Source: Ralstonia insidiosa
Lineage (GTDB): Bacteria; Pseudomonadota; Gammaproteobacteria; Burkholderiales; Burkholderiaceae
DNA: 64,000 nt
Direction: 5' to 3'
Assembly: GCF_008801405.1 (NCBI RefSeq)
Contig: NZ_VZPV01000001.1
Coordinates: 496,001-560,000 of the forward strand
Position numbers and translations under genes: made by a program. The notes under the pieces were generated by a model, which saw only the letters and a program-made list of their open reading frames with translations, searched no databases and was not told the DNA's origin. Shown here in pieces: positions 35,331-44,682 of this stretch (position 1 is the first letter of the stretch; each line of letters starts with the position of its first letter).

Positions 35331-35924
35331 CTATGCGGCTGCAGGCTGGTTGCCGAACCAGTGCAGATCCAGGCACTCGCGCAGGCGCATACGGGCGCGG
35401 TAAAGCAGTGCCCAAGCATTGGTCGCGGTGATCTCCAATTCCTGACAGATTTCGTCGGTCTCCAGCTCCAGCCACTCGCGCATCATGAATACGCGCCCCA
35501 CGCGCGGCGGCAGGTGATCGACACACATCTGCAGGATGTCGAAGAATTCCCGCCGCGACAGCGCCGCATCCGGGTTCCCCCAGTCGGACGGCGGCGTCAC
35601 ATAGTGGCCGTCGGCAGCAAAGAGCGTATCGAAGATGGCCTCGTCGGAGCGCAGGTCGGCTTCGTCCGATGTGCCACCGGCGAGCATTGAGACGCGCACT
35701 TCGCGCCGCCCCGAGCGAATCTCGTCGATGATCTTGTGCTTCAAGATGCCGATCACGTACGTCTTGAGCGATGCATTGCCGGCAAACCGCTCGGGGTGCT
35801 CCAGAACGGCAAGGATGGTGTCGGCGACCACATCTTCCGCGAGTGCCGTATCGCGCAATTGCAATTGCGCAAAGCGCAGCAGGTGCGGGCGCAGGGCGTT
35901 GAGCTGATCGGGGGCGATGGCCAT
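35331..35924 (-). CDS. ECF RNA polymerase sigma factor
   Basis: 197 residues. Region 2 (LLRFAQLQLRDTALAEDVVADTILAVL, with the -10-reading helix near SLKTYVIGILKHKIIDEIR) and region 4 (LPPRVGRVFMMREWLELETDEICQELEI, NAWALLYRARMRLRECL) are clear. A TTG-started frame reaches 35972, but the ATG at 35924 (MAIAPDQLNAL) is preferred. The insert between regions 2 and 4 is longer than in minimal ECF factors. It is the first gene of the sigma / anti-sigma / CWC cluster. Confidence 0.92.
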   Translation of the reverse strand: MAIAPDQLNALRPHLLRFAQLQLRDTALAEDVVADTILAVLEHPERFAGNASLKTYVIGILKHKIIDEIRSGRREVRVSMLAGGTSDEADLRSDEAIFDTLFAADGHYVTPPSDWGNPDAALSRREFFDILQMCVDHLPPRVGRVFMMREWLELETDEICQELEITATNAWALLYRARMRLRECLDLHWFGNQPAAA

Positions 35925-36110
35925 GTCGGATGAATGGTGTTCTGTGTCTGCAACGGTGCGGTCGATACGCAAGGTGTGCCATCAGACCGCGCCTGCTTTT
36001 CTTGTAAAATCGCGCCTGCCGAAAATGGGCTGCAACGCTTTTGTGTCGCACGCGACATTCGGCGCTCCATCATACCCGCCCCAATCCGCTCAATCCCGGA
36101 TGTCTCCGAC

Positions 36111-37043
36111 ATGAACGCTTCTGTTGCTGCTGCCCCCGACCCTGCTGGCCTGGACCCTGAACTCGCGCACATTGCGCCGCCGGTGAAGGCCGAAATCCTC
36201 GCGCAGGCTCTGCCTTACATTCGCAAGTTCCACGGCAAGACCATCGTCATCAAGTACGGCGGCAACGCCATGACGGAAGAGAAGCTCAAGCACGGTTTCG
36301 CGCGTGATGTGATCCTGCTCAAGCTGGTCGGCATGAACCCGGTGGTGGTGCACGGCGGCGGCCCGCAGATCGATGAAGCCCTGAAGAAGGTCGGTAAGCA
36401 AGGCACCTTCATCCAGGGCATGCGCGTGACGGATGAGGAGACCATGGAAGTGGTCGAATGGGTGCTCGGCGGCGAAGTCCAGCAGGACATCGTCATGCTG
36501 ATCAACCAGTATGGCGGCCAGGCAGTCGGCCTGACTGGCAAGGACGGCGGCCTGATCCGCGCCAAGAAGCTGAAGATGCCGGATCGCGAGAAGCCGGGCG
36601 AATTCATCGACATCGGCTTCGTGGGCGACATCGAGACGATCAACCCGGCCGTGGTCAAGGCGCTGCAGGACGACGCGTTCATCCCCGTCATCTCGCCGAT
36701 CGGCTTCTCGGACGAAGGCCAGGCCTACAACATCAACGCGGATGTGGTGGCCGGCAAGATGGCCGAGATCCTGAAGGCCGAGAAGCTGGTCATGATGACC
36801 AACATCCCAGGCGTGATGGACAAGCAGGGCAACCTGCTGACCGACCTGTCGGCGCGCGAGATCGACGAGCTGTTTGCCGACGGCACGATCTCGGGCGGCA
36901 TGCTGCCGAAGATCTCCTCCGCGCTGGATGCGGCCAAGAGCGGCGTGAATTCGGTGCACATCGTCGATGGCCGTATCGAGCACTCGCTGCTGCTGGAAAT
37001 CCTGACCGAACAGGCGTTCGGCACGATGATCCGCTCGCACTGA
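36111..37043 (+). CDS. argB: N-acetylglutamate kinase
   Basis: 310 residues. It catalyses the second step of arginine synthesis, phosphorylation of N-acetylglutamate. It shows the amino-acid-kinase core: VIKYGGNAM with the catalytic Lys, VVVHGGGPQIDEAL, the NAG-binding NINADVVAGKMA, and SGGMLPKISSALDAAKSGV near the end. The ATG at 36111 starts the protein; the longer upstream frame is shadow. A TAAAAT -10-like box is at 36005-36010. The stop overlaps the next start (TGATG). Confidence 0.96.
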   Translation: MNASVAAAPDPAGLDPELAHIAPPVKAEILAQALPYIRKFHGKTIVIKYGGNAMTEEKLKHGFARDVILLKLVGMNPVVVHGGGPQIDEALKKVGKQGTFIQGMRVTDEETMEVVEWVLGGEVQQDIVMLINQYGGQAVGLTGKDGGLIRAKKLKMPDREKPGEFIDIGFVGDIETINPAVVKALQDDAFIPVISPIGFSDEGQAYNINADVVAGKMAEILKAEKLVMMTNIPGVMDKQGNLLTDLSAREIDELFADGTISGGMLPKISSALDAAKSGVNSVHIVDGRIEHSLLLEILTEQAFGTMIRSH

Positions 37044-37918
37044 TGCGACACACCCGGGTGGCTCAGGCGCGCCGCGCGCACGCCTGGCCACGCGAGGTGG
37101 TGGCGCCAACGCCGCCCAAACAACAGCCGGTCTGGCTGTTCGACCTCGACAACACCCTCCACCATGCCTCGCACGCGATCTTTCCGCAGATCAACCGGCT
37201 GATGACGGCCTACGTGGCGCGCGTGCTTGGCACGGATGACGCCACCGCCAGCCAGGTGCGTGTGGACTATTGGCGCCGCTACGGTGCCACCCTTCTCGGC
37301 ATGGTCCGCCACCATGGTGTCGACCCCGATGACTTTCTTGCCCAGGCCCACACGTTTGACGACCTGCGCGCCATGGTGCGCGCCGAACGCGGCCTGGCCC
37401 AACTGCTGCGTGCGCTGCCTGGGCGCAAGATCCTCCTGACCAACGCCCCCGTCGCCTATGCGCGCGAGGTGGTGCGGCTGATCGGCCTCAAGCGCGCGTT
37501 TGCCCGAGAGATCGCCGTTGAGCACATGTGGGTGCACCGGCGCCTGCGCCCGAAACCCGATCCGCTGATGCTGCGCCGGCTGCTGGCGCGTGAGCGCATT
37601 GCGCCGTCGCGCGCCATCCTGGTGGAAGACACGCTTTCGCACCTCAAGCGCTACCGCAAGCTGGGCATCGGCACCGTGTGGGTGACGGGCTATCTCCGAC
37701 GTGTGGCGCCTGGGGTGGTTTCGCCGTCTGCGGCGCTGTCATCGCAATCGGCTGCCGAGGCTTTGCATCCAATGCAAGTGGCGGCGATGGGCGCCCGTGC
37801 AAATTCACCACATCAGCCGGCCGCCGCACCGATTTTGTTCGCCAACCGGCCCGGCTATGTCAGCGTGAAAGTAAAATCGGTGCTTCAACTAAAACGAAGG
37901 CTTGTTCGACGCGGCTAG
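37043..37918 (+). CDS. HAD-superfamily hydrolase, pyrimidine 5'-nucleotidase type
   Basis: 291 residues. HAD motif I is FDLDNTLHH (nucleophile Asp34, general acid Asp36), motif II is ILLTNAP, motif III is RRLRPKPDP, and motif IV is ILVEDTLSHL. The helical cap with MTAYVARVLG resembles the SDT1/YjjG pyrimidine nucleotidase group. The last ~70 residues (after the HAD core near residue 220) are Ala/Ser/Pro-rich and not part of the fold. It is coupled to argB through TGATG. Confidence 0.85.
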   Translation: MRHTRVAQARRAHAWPREVVAPTPPKQQPVWLFDLDNTLHHASHAIFPQINRLMTAYVARVLGTDDATASQVRVDYWRRYGATLLGMVRHHGVDPDDFLAQAHTFDDLRAMVRAERGLAQLLRALPGRKILLTNAPVAYAREVVRLIGLKRAFAREIAVEHMWVHRRLRPKPDPLMLRRLLARERIAPSRAILVEDTLSHLKRYRKLGIGTVWVTGYLRRVAPGVVSPSAALSSQSAAEALHPMQVAAMGARANSPHQPAAAPILFANRPGYVSVKVKSVLQLKRRLVRRG

Positions 37919-37966
37919 GCTGTTGCATGGTTTCCGCGTGCAGAACGGGAGAGGGGCCAGGAAGTC

Positions 37967-38617
37967 ATGAGCAACGCGCAAACGGGGTTTCCGACGGCCG
38001 AGCTGGCTACGGAAGCGCCTATTGAAGCCACACCCGTACGCAAGCGCCCCCGCCCGGGCGAGCGCCGCGTGCAGATCCTGCAGACGCTGGCGGGCATGCT
38101 CGAACAGCCGCGTGGCGAGAAGATCACTACAGCGGGTCTGGCTGCCAAACTGGATGTTTCCGAAGCGGCGCTGTACCGACATTTCGCCAGCAAGGCGCAG
38201 ATGTACGAGGGTCTGATCGAATTCATCGAGCAGACCGTCTTCGGCCTCATCAACCAGATCACCCTGCGCGAAGAGCACGGCCTGCGCCAGGCGCACGCCA
38301 TCGCGCACATGCTGCTCTCGTTTGCTGACAAGAACCCGGGCATGACACGGGTGCTGGTGGGCGAGGCGCTGGTCGGCGAGGACGAACGCCTGCCCGAGCG
38401 AATGGCGCAGTGCCTGGACCGCATCGAGGCCTCGTTCAAGCAGAGCCTGCGCGTGGCGGTGACGCAGGGTGCGTGGCCCGCAGATACCGACATCGCGTCG
38501 CGCGCCAACCTGATCGTCTGCGTAGTGCTGGGGCGCTGGCACCGGTATGCTAAGAGCGGCTTCCGCAAATCGCCGATGGAGGGCGTGGAGGCGCAGTTGC
38601 GGGTGGTGTTGGCCTGA
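37967..38617 (+). CDS. slmA: SlmA, nucleoid occlusion factor (TetR-like)
   Basis: 216 residues. An N-terminal extension (~25 residues) is followed by RPRPGERRVQILQTLAGMLE and the HTH ITTAGLAAKLDVSEAALYRHFASKAQMYEGLI, the diagnostic SlmA sequence. SlmA binds SBS sites around the chromosome and blocks FtsZ ring assembly over DNA. The C-terminal dimer domain is complete. The synteny argB-HAD-slmA supports the call. It is followed by a strong terminator. Confidence 0.92.
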   Translation: MSNAQTGFPTAELATEAPIEATPVRKRPRPGERRVQILQTLAGMLEQPRGEKITTAGLAAKLDVSEAALYRHFASKAQMYEGLIEFIEQTVFGLINQITLREEHGLRQAHAIAHMLLSFADKNPGMTRVLVGEALVGEDERLPERMAQCLDRIEASFKQSLRVAVTQGAWPADTDIASRANLIVCVVLGRWHRYAKSGFRKSPMEGVEAQLRVVLA

Positions 38618-38635
38618 GCCACTCGCCCAAGAAAA

Positions 38636-38660
38636 AGCCCCGCAGATGCGGGGCTTTTTT
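38636..38660 (+). terminator. Intrinsic terminator of slmA
   Basis: AGCCCCGC-AGAT-GCGGGGCT (38636-38655) is followed by a run of T. The gabR gene ends at 38667 on the opposite strand. A-rich sequence before the stem makes it usable in both directions. Confidence 0.93.
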
Positions 38661-38666
38661 GTGCGC

Positions 38667-40211
38667 TCAACCGATCGTTCGCACCGCCTCCGCCAGCGTG
38701 TGAAAACGCGCGGCAATGTGTTCGGTTTCCACGTGACCGTAGCCCAGCAGCAGGCCCGGTTGGCGGCGCGCGTCGTCCTGGTAGTAGCGCGAGAGCGGCC
38801 GCGTGACGACATCGTTGGCGAGCGCCAGATCGGCCACGGCCACATCGTTGGTACCCGCGGGAAGCCCCAGCACGAGATGCAGGCCCGATGCACCGTCATG
38901 CACGGGCAGCGACTCGCCAAACTCGTTGGCGATGGAAGCAAGCAGCGTTTCACGCCGCTCCGCATACACGCCGCGCATGCGCCGGATGTGCGAGACGAAA
39001 TGGCCCTCCGCAATGAAGTCCGCCAGCACCGCCTGCGTGAGGATCTGGCCGCCGCGGAACATCTCTGAGAGCCCCGTCGCAAAGGCATCGGCCAGTGCCG
39101 GCGGCACCACCAGATAGCCGATCCGCAGACTTGGGAACAGCACCTTGGAGAACGTGCCCATGTAGAGCACGCGCCCGCCTTCATCCAGACCTTGCAGCGA
39201 TGGTAGCGGGCGGCTGCCGTAGCGGAACTCGCTGTCGTAGTCGTCTTCGACGATCCACGCGTCGGTGGCGTGTGCGGTGGCGAGCAGCGCGCGGCGGCGC
39301 GCCAGGCTCATCACCGAACCGAGCGGGTACTGGTGCGAGGGCGAGACCACCATCAGTTTGGGCGGCTTGCCACGCTGGCGCGTGCGTGCGGGCACGGACG
39401 TCGGCACATCAAAGCGCATGCCTTCATCGTCCACCGACAGCGGCACGGTGCGGATGCCCGCAGCGGTGAGTACGCTGCGCACGCCCCAGTAGCCGGGGTC
39501 TTCAATCCAGGCGCTGTCGCCCGCATCGCACAGCAGTTGCGCGATGAGTTGCAGCGATGGGTGGATACCCGCGGTGATGATGATCTGCTCGGGCTCGCAG
39601 CGCACGCCGCGCGCGGTGCGCAGGTAGTCGGCCAGCGCGGTGCGCAACGGCAGGTAGCCGGCGCCCACCGGATACGTCAGCAACGCGGGCGAGGGTTTGC
39701 GCAGCAACCGGTTGTGCAGCCGCGACCAGATGCGTGCCGGAAACATCCGCACCTCCGGCACACCCGGCATGAAGGCACCCCATTGGCGTGAGCTGGCACC
39801 CGCATCGCGCACCAGGGCGCGGCCTCGCGTGGAGAGCATCGGTGCGATGGGGGCAGCAGCTTCCGCAACCTCAACAGCGGGGGCCGTTGGCACAGGCGTG
39901 GCGTCCAGCCGGTCTGGTGCGGTATCGGCGACGAAGGTGCCGCTGCCCACGCCTGCCGACACGTAGCCTTCCACGCCCAACTGCTCGTACACGTGGATGA
40001 CCGTATTGCGTGCAATGCCCAGCTCGGTTGCCAACTGGCGTGACGATGGCAGGCGCGTGCCGGGCTGCAGCTCGTCGCGCAGGATGCCCTCCTGCAGCGC
40101 GCGATACAGGCGGCGGTGATCGGGCTCGCCGCTGGCATCGGCGCGGTCAAAGCGGCGCTGCAGGTAGTCCACCAGCATGCTGGCGCGGTGGGCGGGGGAA
40201 TGCTCGGCCAT
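38667..40211 (-). CDS. gabR: MocR/GabR-type transcriptional regulator (GntR-aminotransferase fusion)
   Basis: 514 residues. The GntR winged helix covers ~15-90 (LPSSRQLATELGIARNTVIHVYEQL). A linker and a fold-type I aminotransferase-like domain follow (~120-510), with PGYWGVR, VEDDYDSEFRY and the PLP-lysine region GTFSKVLFPSLRIGYL. GabR-type proteins bind PLP and GABA and activate gabT/gabD. The gene is divergent from gabT, which fixes the role. Start ATG at 40211; the frame further upstream overlaps the control region. Confidence 0.93.
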   Translation of the reverse strand: MAEHSPAHRASMLVDYLQRRFDRADASGEPDHRRLYRALQEGILRDELQPGTRLPSSRQLATELGIARNTVIHVYEQLGVEGYVSAGVGSGTFVADTAPDRLDATPVPTAPAVEVAEAAAPIAPMLSTRGRALVRDAGASSRQWGAFMPGVPEVRMFPARIWSRLHNRLLRKPSPALLTYPVGAGYLPLRTALADYLRTARGVRCEPEQIIITAGIHPSLQLIAQLLCDAGDSAWIEDPGYWGVRSVLTAAGIRTVPLSVDDEGMRFDVPTSVPARTRQRGKPPKLMVVSPSHQYPLGSVMSLARRRALLATAHATDAWIVEDDYDSEFRYGSRPLPSLQGLDEGGRVLYMGTFSKVLFPSLRIGYLVVPPALADAFATGLSEMFRGGQILTQAVLADFIAEGHFVSHIRRMRGVYAERRETLLASIANEFGESLPVHDGASGLHLVLGLPAGTNDVAVADLALANDVVTRPLSRYYQDDARRQPGLLLGYGHVETEHIAARFHTLAEAVRTIG

Positions 40212-40220
40212 GGCAGGTTG

Positions 40221-40318
40221 TGGAGCCAAAGTGGCTCCATCAGAAAAACACGATTGGGTCTCATTGTACGGGGCCAATGGCTGCCACACTGGCCTCCATC
40301 GCATCTTTTTTGACCCAA
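40221..40318. promoter_or_regulatory. gabR-gabT control region with two inverted-repeat operators
   Basis: A perfect 8-bp dyad, TGGAGCCA-AAG-TGGCTCCA (40221-40239), lies 10 bases before the gabR start and is placed for autoregulation. A second pair, TTGGGTC (40254-40260) and GACCCAA (40312-40318), faces inward across the centre of the region. MocR-type regulators typically bind such paired sites. Confidence 0.55.
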
Positions 40319-40332
40319 CGCACCCCAACGCC

Positions 40333-41625
40333 ATGAACGCCCGAGATCCGCAACAAGCGCCGCAACAGAACGCCCAATGGAATGCCCGCCGCCTCGCTGC
40401 CACCCCGCGTGGCGTGGGTGTGATGACCGACCGCTACGCCGAGCGCGCCGAGAACGCCCTGTTCTGGGACGTGGAGGGCCGCCGCTACATCGACTTCGCG
40501 GCTGGCATTGCCGTGGTGAACACGGGGCACCGTCATCCGCGCCTGGTGCAGGCCGTGCGTGAGCAGCTCGACCACTTCACGCACACGGCGTATCAGATCG
40601 TGCCATATGGCTCGTCCATCGAACTGGCGGAGCGCCTGAATGCGGCCACGCCCGGCACGCACGCCAAGAAGACGGCGTTCTTCACCACGGGCGCCGAGGC
40701 CGTTGAGAACGCCGTCAAGATCGCCCGTGCACACACCGGTCGTCCGGGCGTGATCGCGCTCACGGGCGCCTTCCACGGCCGCACGTTCATGGGCATGTCG
40801 CTCACGGGCAAGGTCGTGCCGTACAAGACGGGCTTTGGTCCGTTCCCGGGCAGCATCTATCACGTGCCGGCGCCGGTCGCGCTGCATGGCGTGAGCACGC
40901 AGGATTCGCTGGACGCTATCGGCCGCCTGTTCAAGGCTGACATCGACCCGCGCCAAGTCGCCGCCATCATCTTTGAACCGGTGCAGGGCGAGGGCGGTTT
41001 CTACCAGATGCCTGCCGACTTCGTGCGCGCCGTGCGTGCCTTGTGCGACGAGCACGGCATCGTGATGATTGCCGACGAAGTGCAGACCGGCTTTGCGCGC
41101 ACCGGCAAGCTGTTTGCCATGGAGCACACCGGCGTGCTGCCGGACCTGATGACGATGGCCAAGGGTCTGGCCGGCGGTCTGCCGTTGTCCGCCGTCACTG
41201 GCCGTGCGGAAATTATGGATGCGCCCGCCCCCGGTGGCCTGGGCGGTACCTACGCCGGCAATCCGCTGGCCGTGGCCGCCGCCCATGCCGTGCTCGACAT
41301 CATCGCTGATGAAAAACTGTGCGAGCGCTCCGCCGCGCTGGGCGCACGTCTGGTCGATGCGCTGAATGCCATGAAGGCCAAGCAGCCGCGCATCGCTGAA
41401 GTGCGTGGCGTGGGCGCGATGGTTGCTGTGGAGTTCAATACGCCGGACGGCAAGCCCGACGCCGACTTCACCAAGCGCGTGCAGCAACGTGCGCTCGACG
41501 CCGGCCTGCTGCTGCTGTCATGCGGCGTGTACGGCAACGTGATCCGCTTCCTGTTCCCGCTCACGATCGAAGACGCCGTGTTCGAAGAGGGCCTTGCCAT
41601 CCTGCAACGCGCACTGGAGGGCTGA
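40333..41625 (+). CDS. gabT: 4-aminobutyrate aminotransferase
   Basis: 430-residue class III PLP aminotransferase that converts GABA and 2-oxoglutarate to succinate semialdehyde and glutamate. GHRHPRL, FFTTGAEAVENAVKIAR, ADEVQTGFARTG and the PLP-binding Lys277 in TMAKGLAGGLPLSAV are all present. The ATG at 40333 begins MNARDPQQ. gabD starts 4 bases after the stop. gabR on the other strand is the expected activator. Confidence 0.95.
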   Translation: MNARDPQQAPQQNAQWNARRLAATPRGVGVMTDRYAERAENALFWDVEGRRYIDFAAGIAVVNTGHRHPRLVQAVREQLDHFTHTAYQIVPYGSSIELAERLNAATPGTHAKKTAFFTTGAEAVENAVKIARAHTGRPGVIALTGAFHGRTFMGMSLTGKVVPYKTGFGPFPGSIYHVPAPVALHGVSTQDSLDAIGRLFKADIDPRQVAAIIFEPVQGEGGFYQMPADFVRAVRALCDEHGIVMIADEVQTGFARTGKLFAMEHTGVLPDLMTMAKGLAGGLPLSAVTGRAEIMDAPAPGGLGGTYAGNPLAVAAAHAVLDIIADEKLCERSAALGARLVDALNAMKAKQPRIAEVRGVGAMVAVEFNTPDGKPDADFTKRVQQRALDAGLLLLSCGVYGNVIRFLFPLTIEDAVFEEGLAILQRALEG

Positions 41626-41629
41626 CAGC

Positions 41630-43132
41630 ATGACCCGCACTGATTTGCCGAGCGCACCGGCTGCACCGATCGCGCTCAAAGACCCGGGCCTGTGGCGCAC
41701 GCAGGCGTTTCTTGCCGGCATGTGGGCCGATGCCGATGACGGCGCTACGCGCGATGTGACCGACCCCGCCACCGGTCGCACCATCGGCACCGTGCCCGGC
41801 ATGGGCGTAGCCGAAACGCGCCGCGCCATCGACGCCGCACAGGTTGCGCAGCGCGCCTGGCGCAAGGTGCCGGCGCGTGAGCGTTCGAAGATCTTGCGCA
41901 AGCTGGCCGACCTGATGATGGACCACCAGCAAGACCTCGCTGCCATCCTCACGGCCGAGCAAGGCAAGCCGTTGCCCGAAGCCGCTGGCGAGATCGCTTA
42001 CGCCGCCTCGTTCATCGAGTGGTTTGCCGAAGAGGCGCGCCGCGTGTACGGCGACACGATTCCCGCGCCGCAGAGCGATCGCCGAATCGTCGTGACCAAG
42101 GAGCCGATCGGTGTGACGGCCGCTATCACGCCATGGAATTTCCCGATCGCGATGATGACGCGCAAGGTGGGCCCGGCGCTGGCGGCAGGTTGCTCGATGG
42201 TGGTCAAGCCGGCGCTTGAGACGCCCTATTCCGCGCTGGCTTTTGCCGAGCTGGCCGCGCGTGCGGGCGTGCCGGCGGGTTTGCTCTCCGTCATCACGGG
42301 CGACTCGCAAGCCATTGGCGGTGAGCTGACCTCCAACACCATCGTGCGCAAGCTGAGCTTCACGGGCTCCACCGGTGTCGGCAAGTTGCTGATGCGCCAG
42401 TGCGCGGAAGACATCAAGAAGCTCTCGCTCGAACTGGGCGGCAACGCGCCGTTCATCGTGTTTGACGATGCCGATGTCGATGCGGCGGTGGAAGGGGCGA
42501 TGATCGCCAAGTACCGCAACGCCGGCCAGACCTGTGTGTGCGCCAATCGCTTCTACGTACAGCGCGGTATCTACGACACGTTTGCCGCCAAGCTGGCCGA
42601 TGCGGTGCGTGCGCTGCGCGTGGGCAATGGCACCGAGCCCGGCGTGCAGCAGGGCCCGCTGATCCACATGCGTGCGATGGACAAGGTGCGTCAGCATCTG
42701 GACGATGCCGTCGCACAAGGTGCCCGCGTGCTGGTGGGTGGCAAGCCGCATGCGCTGTCCGCACAAGGCGGTGCGTTCTTCGAGCCGACCGTTGTGGTCG
42801 ATGCCAAGCCGGGCATGCTGGTTGCGCACGAAGAGACGTTCGGCCCGCTGGCCGCGCTCATCCCCTTCGACACGGAAGACGAAGCCGTGGCCGCCGCCAA
42901 CGACACCGAGTTCGGCTTGGCCGCGTACTTCTACACGCGTGACCTGGGCCGCGCGTGGCGCGTGTCGGAGGCGCTGGAGTCGGGCATGGTCGGCGTCAAC
43001 ACCGGGTTGATCTCGACGGCCGAAGCGCCGTTTGGCGGCATCAAGCAATCGGGCCTGGGCCGCGAAGGCTCGAAGTACGGCATCGACGAGTACCTGGAGA
43101 TCAAGTACATCAACATGGCTGGGCTGGGTTAA
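41630..43132 (+). CDS. gabD: Succinate-semialdehyde dehydrogenase
   Basis: 500-residue aldehyde dehydrogenase that oxidises succinate semialdehyde to succinate with NAD(P)+. The cofactor site TPWNFPIAMMTRK, the catalytic base region LSLELGGNAPFIVF and the nucleophile Cys302 in NAGQTCVCANRF match GabD. The ATG at 41630 lies 4 bases after gabT, so translation is coupled. It is intact. Confidence 0.95.
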   Translation: MTRTDLPSAPAAPIALKDPGLWRTQAFLAGMWADADDGATRDVTDPATGRTIGTVPGMGVAETRRAIDAAQVAQRAWRKVPARERSKILRKLADLMMDHQQDLAAILTAEQGKPLPEAAGEIAYAASFIEWFAEEARRVYGDTIPAPQSDRRIVVTKEPIGVTAAITPWNFPIAMMTRKVGPALAAGCSMVVKPALETPYSALAFAELAARAGVPAGLLSVITGDSQAIGGELTSNTIVRKLSFTGSTGVGKLLMRQCAEDIKKLSLELGGNAPFIVFDDADVDAAVEGAMIAKYRNAGQTCVCANRFYVQRGIYDTFAAKLADAVRALRVGNGTEPGVQQGPLIHMRAMDKVRQHLDDAVAQGARVLVGGKPHALSAQGGAFFEPTVVVDAKPGMLVAHEETFGPLAALIPFDTEDEAVAAANDTEFGLAAYFYTRDLGRAWRVSEALESGMVGVNTGLISTAEAPFGGIKQSGLGREGSKYGIDEYLEIKYINMAGLG

Positions 43133-43156
43133 ATCTCCATACGCGGTACATCTGAC

Positions 43157-43188
43157 GACAGGCCGGACACTAGAATCCGGCCGTTGTC
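43157..43188 (+). terminator. Hairpin between gabD and gabP
   Basis: GGCCGGA (43161-43167) pairs with TCCGGCC (43176-43182). An outer GACA/TGTC pair (43157-43160, 43185-43188) extends the stem past a small bulge. The T content after it is low, so partial termination that lowers gabP expression is the likely effect. Confidence 0.5.
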
Positions 43189-43231
43189 ATTTCCACCCAA
43201 CCCCGGGGGAATGCAGCATCAAGGAAGAGAC

Positions 43232-44614
43232 ATGACAGGATCAAAGACCGGTCTGAGTTCGGGCCTGAAGCCGCGCCACGTGACCATGCTGTCGATTGCA
43301 GGCGTGATCGGTGCGGGTCTGTTTGTGGGCTCGGGACACGCGATTGCCAAAGCGGGGCCGGCAGCCATTGTCGCGTATGGCATCGCCGGTTTGCTGGTGG
43401 TGTTGGTCATGCGCATGCTGGGCGAGATGGCCGTGGCGCATCCGGATACTGGCTCGTTTTCCACCTATGCCGACCGAGCCATCGGGCACTGGGCCGGCTT
43501 TAGCATTGGTTGGCTGTACTGGTGGTTCTGGGTGTTGGTGATCCCGATCGAGGCCACGGCTGCAGCGCTCATCCTCAATGCCTGGTTTCCGGATGTGGCG
43601 ACCTGGGTGTTTGCATTGGGGGTGACGCTCGTGCTCACGTTCACCAACCTGTTCTCGGTCAAGAACTACGGCGAATTCGAATTCTGGTTCGCGCTCATCA
43701 AGGTGGTGGCCATCGTCATCTTCCTGGCGGTCGGGGGCGCGGCGGTGCTGGGCTTGCTGCCGGGCTCCGGCGTGTCGGGCGCGGCGCGGCTGCTGGATGT
43801 GGGCGGCTTCATGCCCAATGGCTTTGGCGCCGTGTTGGCCGCGTTGCTGACCACCATGTTCACCTTTCTCGGTACCGAGATCGTCACCATTGCGGCGGCA
43901 GAGTCCGCTGACCCATCGCGCCAGATCGTGCGCGCCACCAAGTCGGTTATCTGGCGCATCTGCCTGTTCTACCTGGGCTCGATCTTCGTGGTGACGGCGC
44001 TGGTACCGTGGAACGATCCGCTGCTGGCGGCGCATGGCTCTTACCAGCGTGCGCTGGAATTGATTGGCGTGCCGCATGCCAAGGCCATCGTCGATGTGAT
44101 CGTGCTGGTGTCGGTGGCGAGCTGCCTGAATTCGGCGCTGTACACGGCGTCGCGCATGCTGTTTTCGCTGTCGGTGCGCGGTGATGCGCCGGCCGCCTTG
44201 CGCCGGACAGATGCCAACGGCACGCCGCGTGCAGCCGTGCTGGCCTCCACCGCGTTCGGCTTTCTCACGGTCATTGCCAACTACGTGATGCCGGAGCAGG
44301 TGTTCTCCTTCCTGTTGGCTACGTCGGGGGCGATTGCGCTGCTGGTGTACATGGCGATCGCCATTTCGCAACTGCGCATGCGCGCGTCGTTGGATGCGTC
44401 TGGGGTGAGCACACCGCTGCGCATGTGGCTGTTCCCGTGGCTGACGTGGGCAGTCATCCTCTTCATCTGTGGAGTGCTGCTGGCCATGTTGATCCTCCCG
44501 GGCCTGCGCACCGAGGTGATTGCCACGGCGATTCTCGCTGCGCTTGTGTTCGTGGCGGCTTGGCTGAACCAGCGCAAGCGCACGGTGCTCACCGCCCAGC
44601 CCGCAAACGCGTGA
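43232..44614 (+). CDS. gabP: GABA permease (APC superfamily, AAT family)
   Basis: 460 residues with twelve hydrophobic helices. The AAT-family start is LKPRHVTMLSIAGVIGAGLFVGSG, followed by MRMLGEMAVAHPDTGSFSTYADRAIG and SCLNSALYTASRMLFSL. The family imports amino acids by proton symport; specificity for GABA is inferred from position after gabT and gabD. AAGGAAGAG supports the ATG at 43232, though an in-frame ATG at 43211 exists. Confidence 0.93.
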   Translation: MTGSKTGLSSGLKPRHVTMLSIAGVIGAGLFVGSGHAIAKAGPAAIVAYGIAGLLVVLVMRMLGEMAVAHPDTGSFSTYADRAIGHWAGFSIGWLYWWFWVLVIPIEATAAALILNAWFPDVATWVFALGVTLVLTFTNLFSVKNYGEFEFWFALIKVVAIVIFLAVGGAAVLGLLPGSGVSGAARLLDVGGFMPNGFGAVLAALLTTMFTFLGTEIVTIAAAESADPSRQIVRATKSVIWRICLFYLGSIFVVTALVPWNDPLLAAHGSYQRALELIGVPHAKAIVDVIVLVSVASCLNSALYTASRMLFSLSVRGDAPAALRRTDANGTPRAAVLASTAFGFLTVIANYVMPEQVFSFLLATSGAIALLVYMAIAISQLRMRASLDASGVSTPLRMWLFPWLTWAVILFICGVLLAMLILPGLRTEVIATAILAALVFVAAWLNQRKRTVLTAQPANA

Positions 44615-44632
44615 GTAACAACAGGCGGCGCG

Positions 44633-44682
44633 CGCCCCGGTCGAACCTCCCTTTGCTGCGACGGCTCAGGCCGGGGCGTTTT
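44633..44682 (+). terminator. Terminator of the gab operon
   Basis: CGCCCCGG (44633-44640) pairs with CCGGGGCG (44671-44678) across a 30-base loop and is followed by TTTT. The loop is long, so the structure is moderate. Confidence 0.55.
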
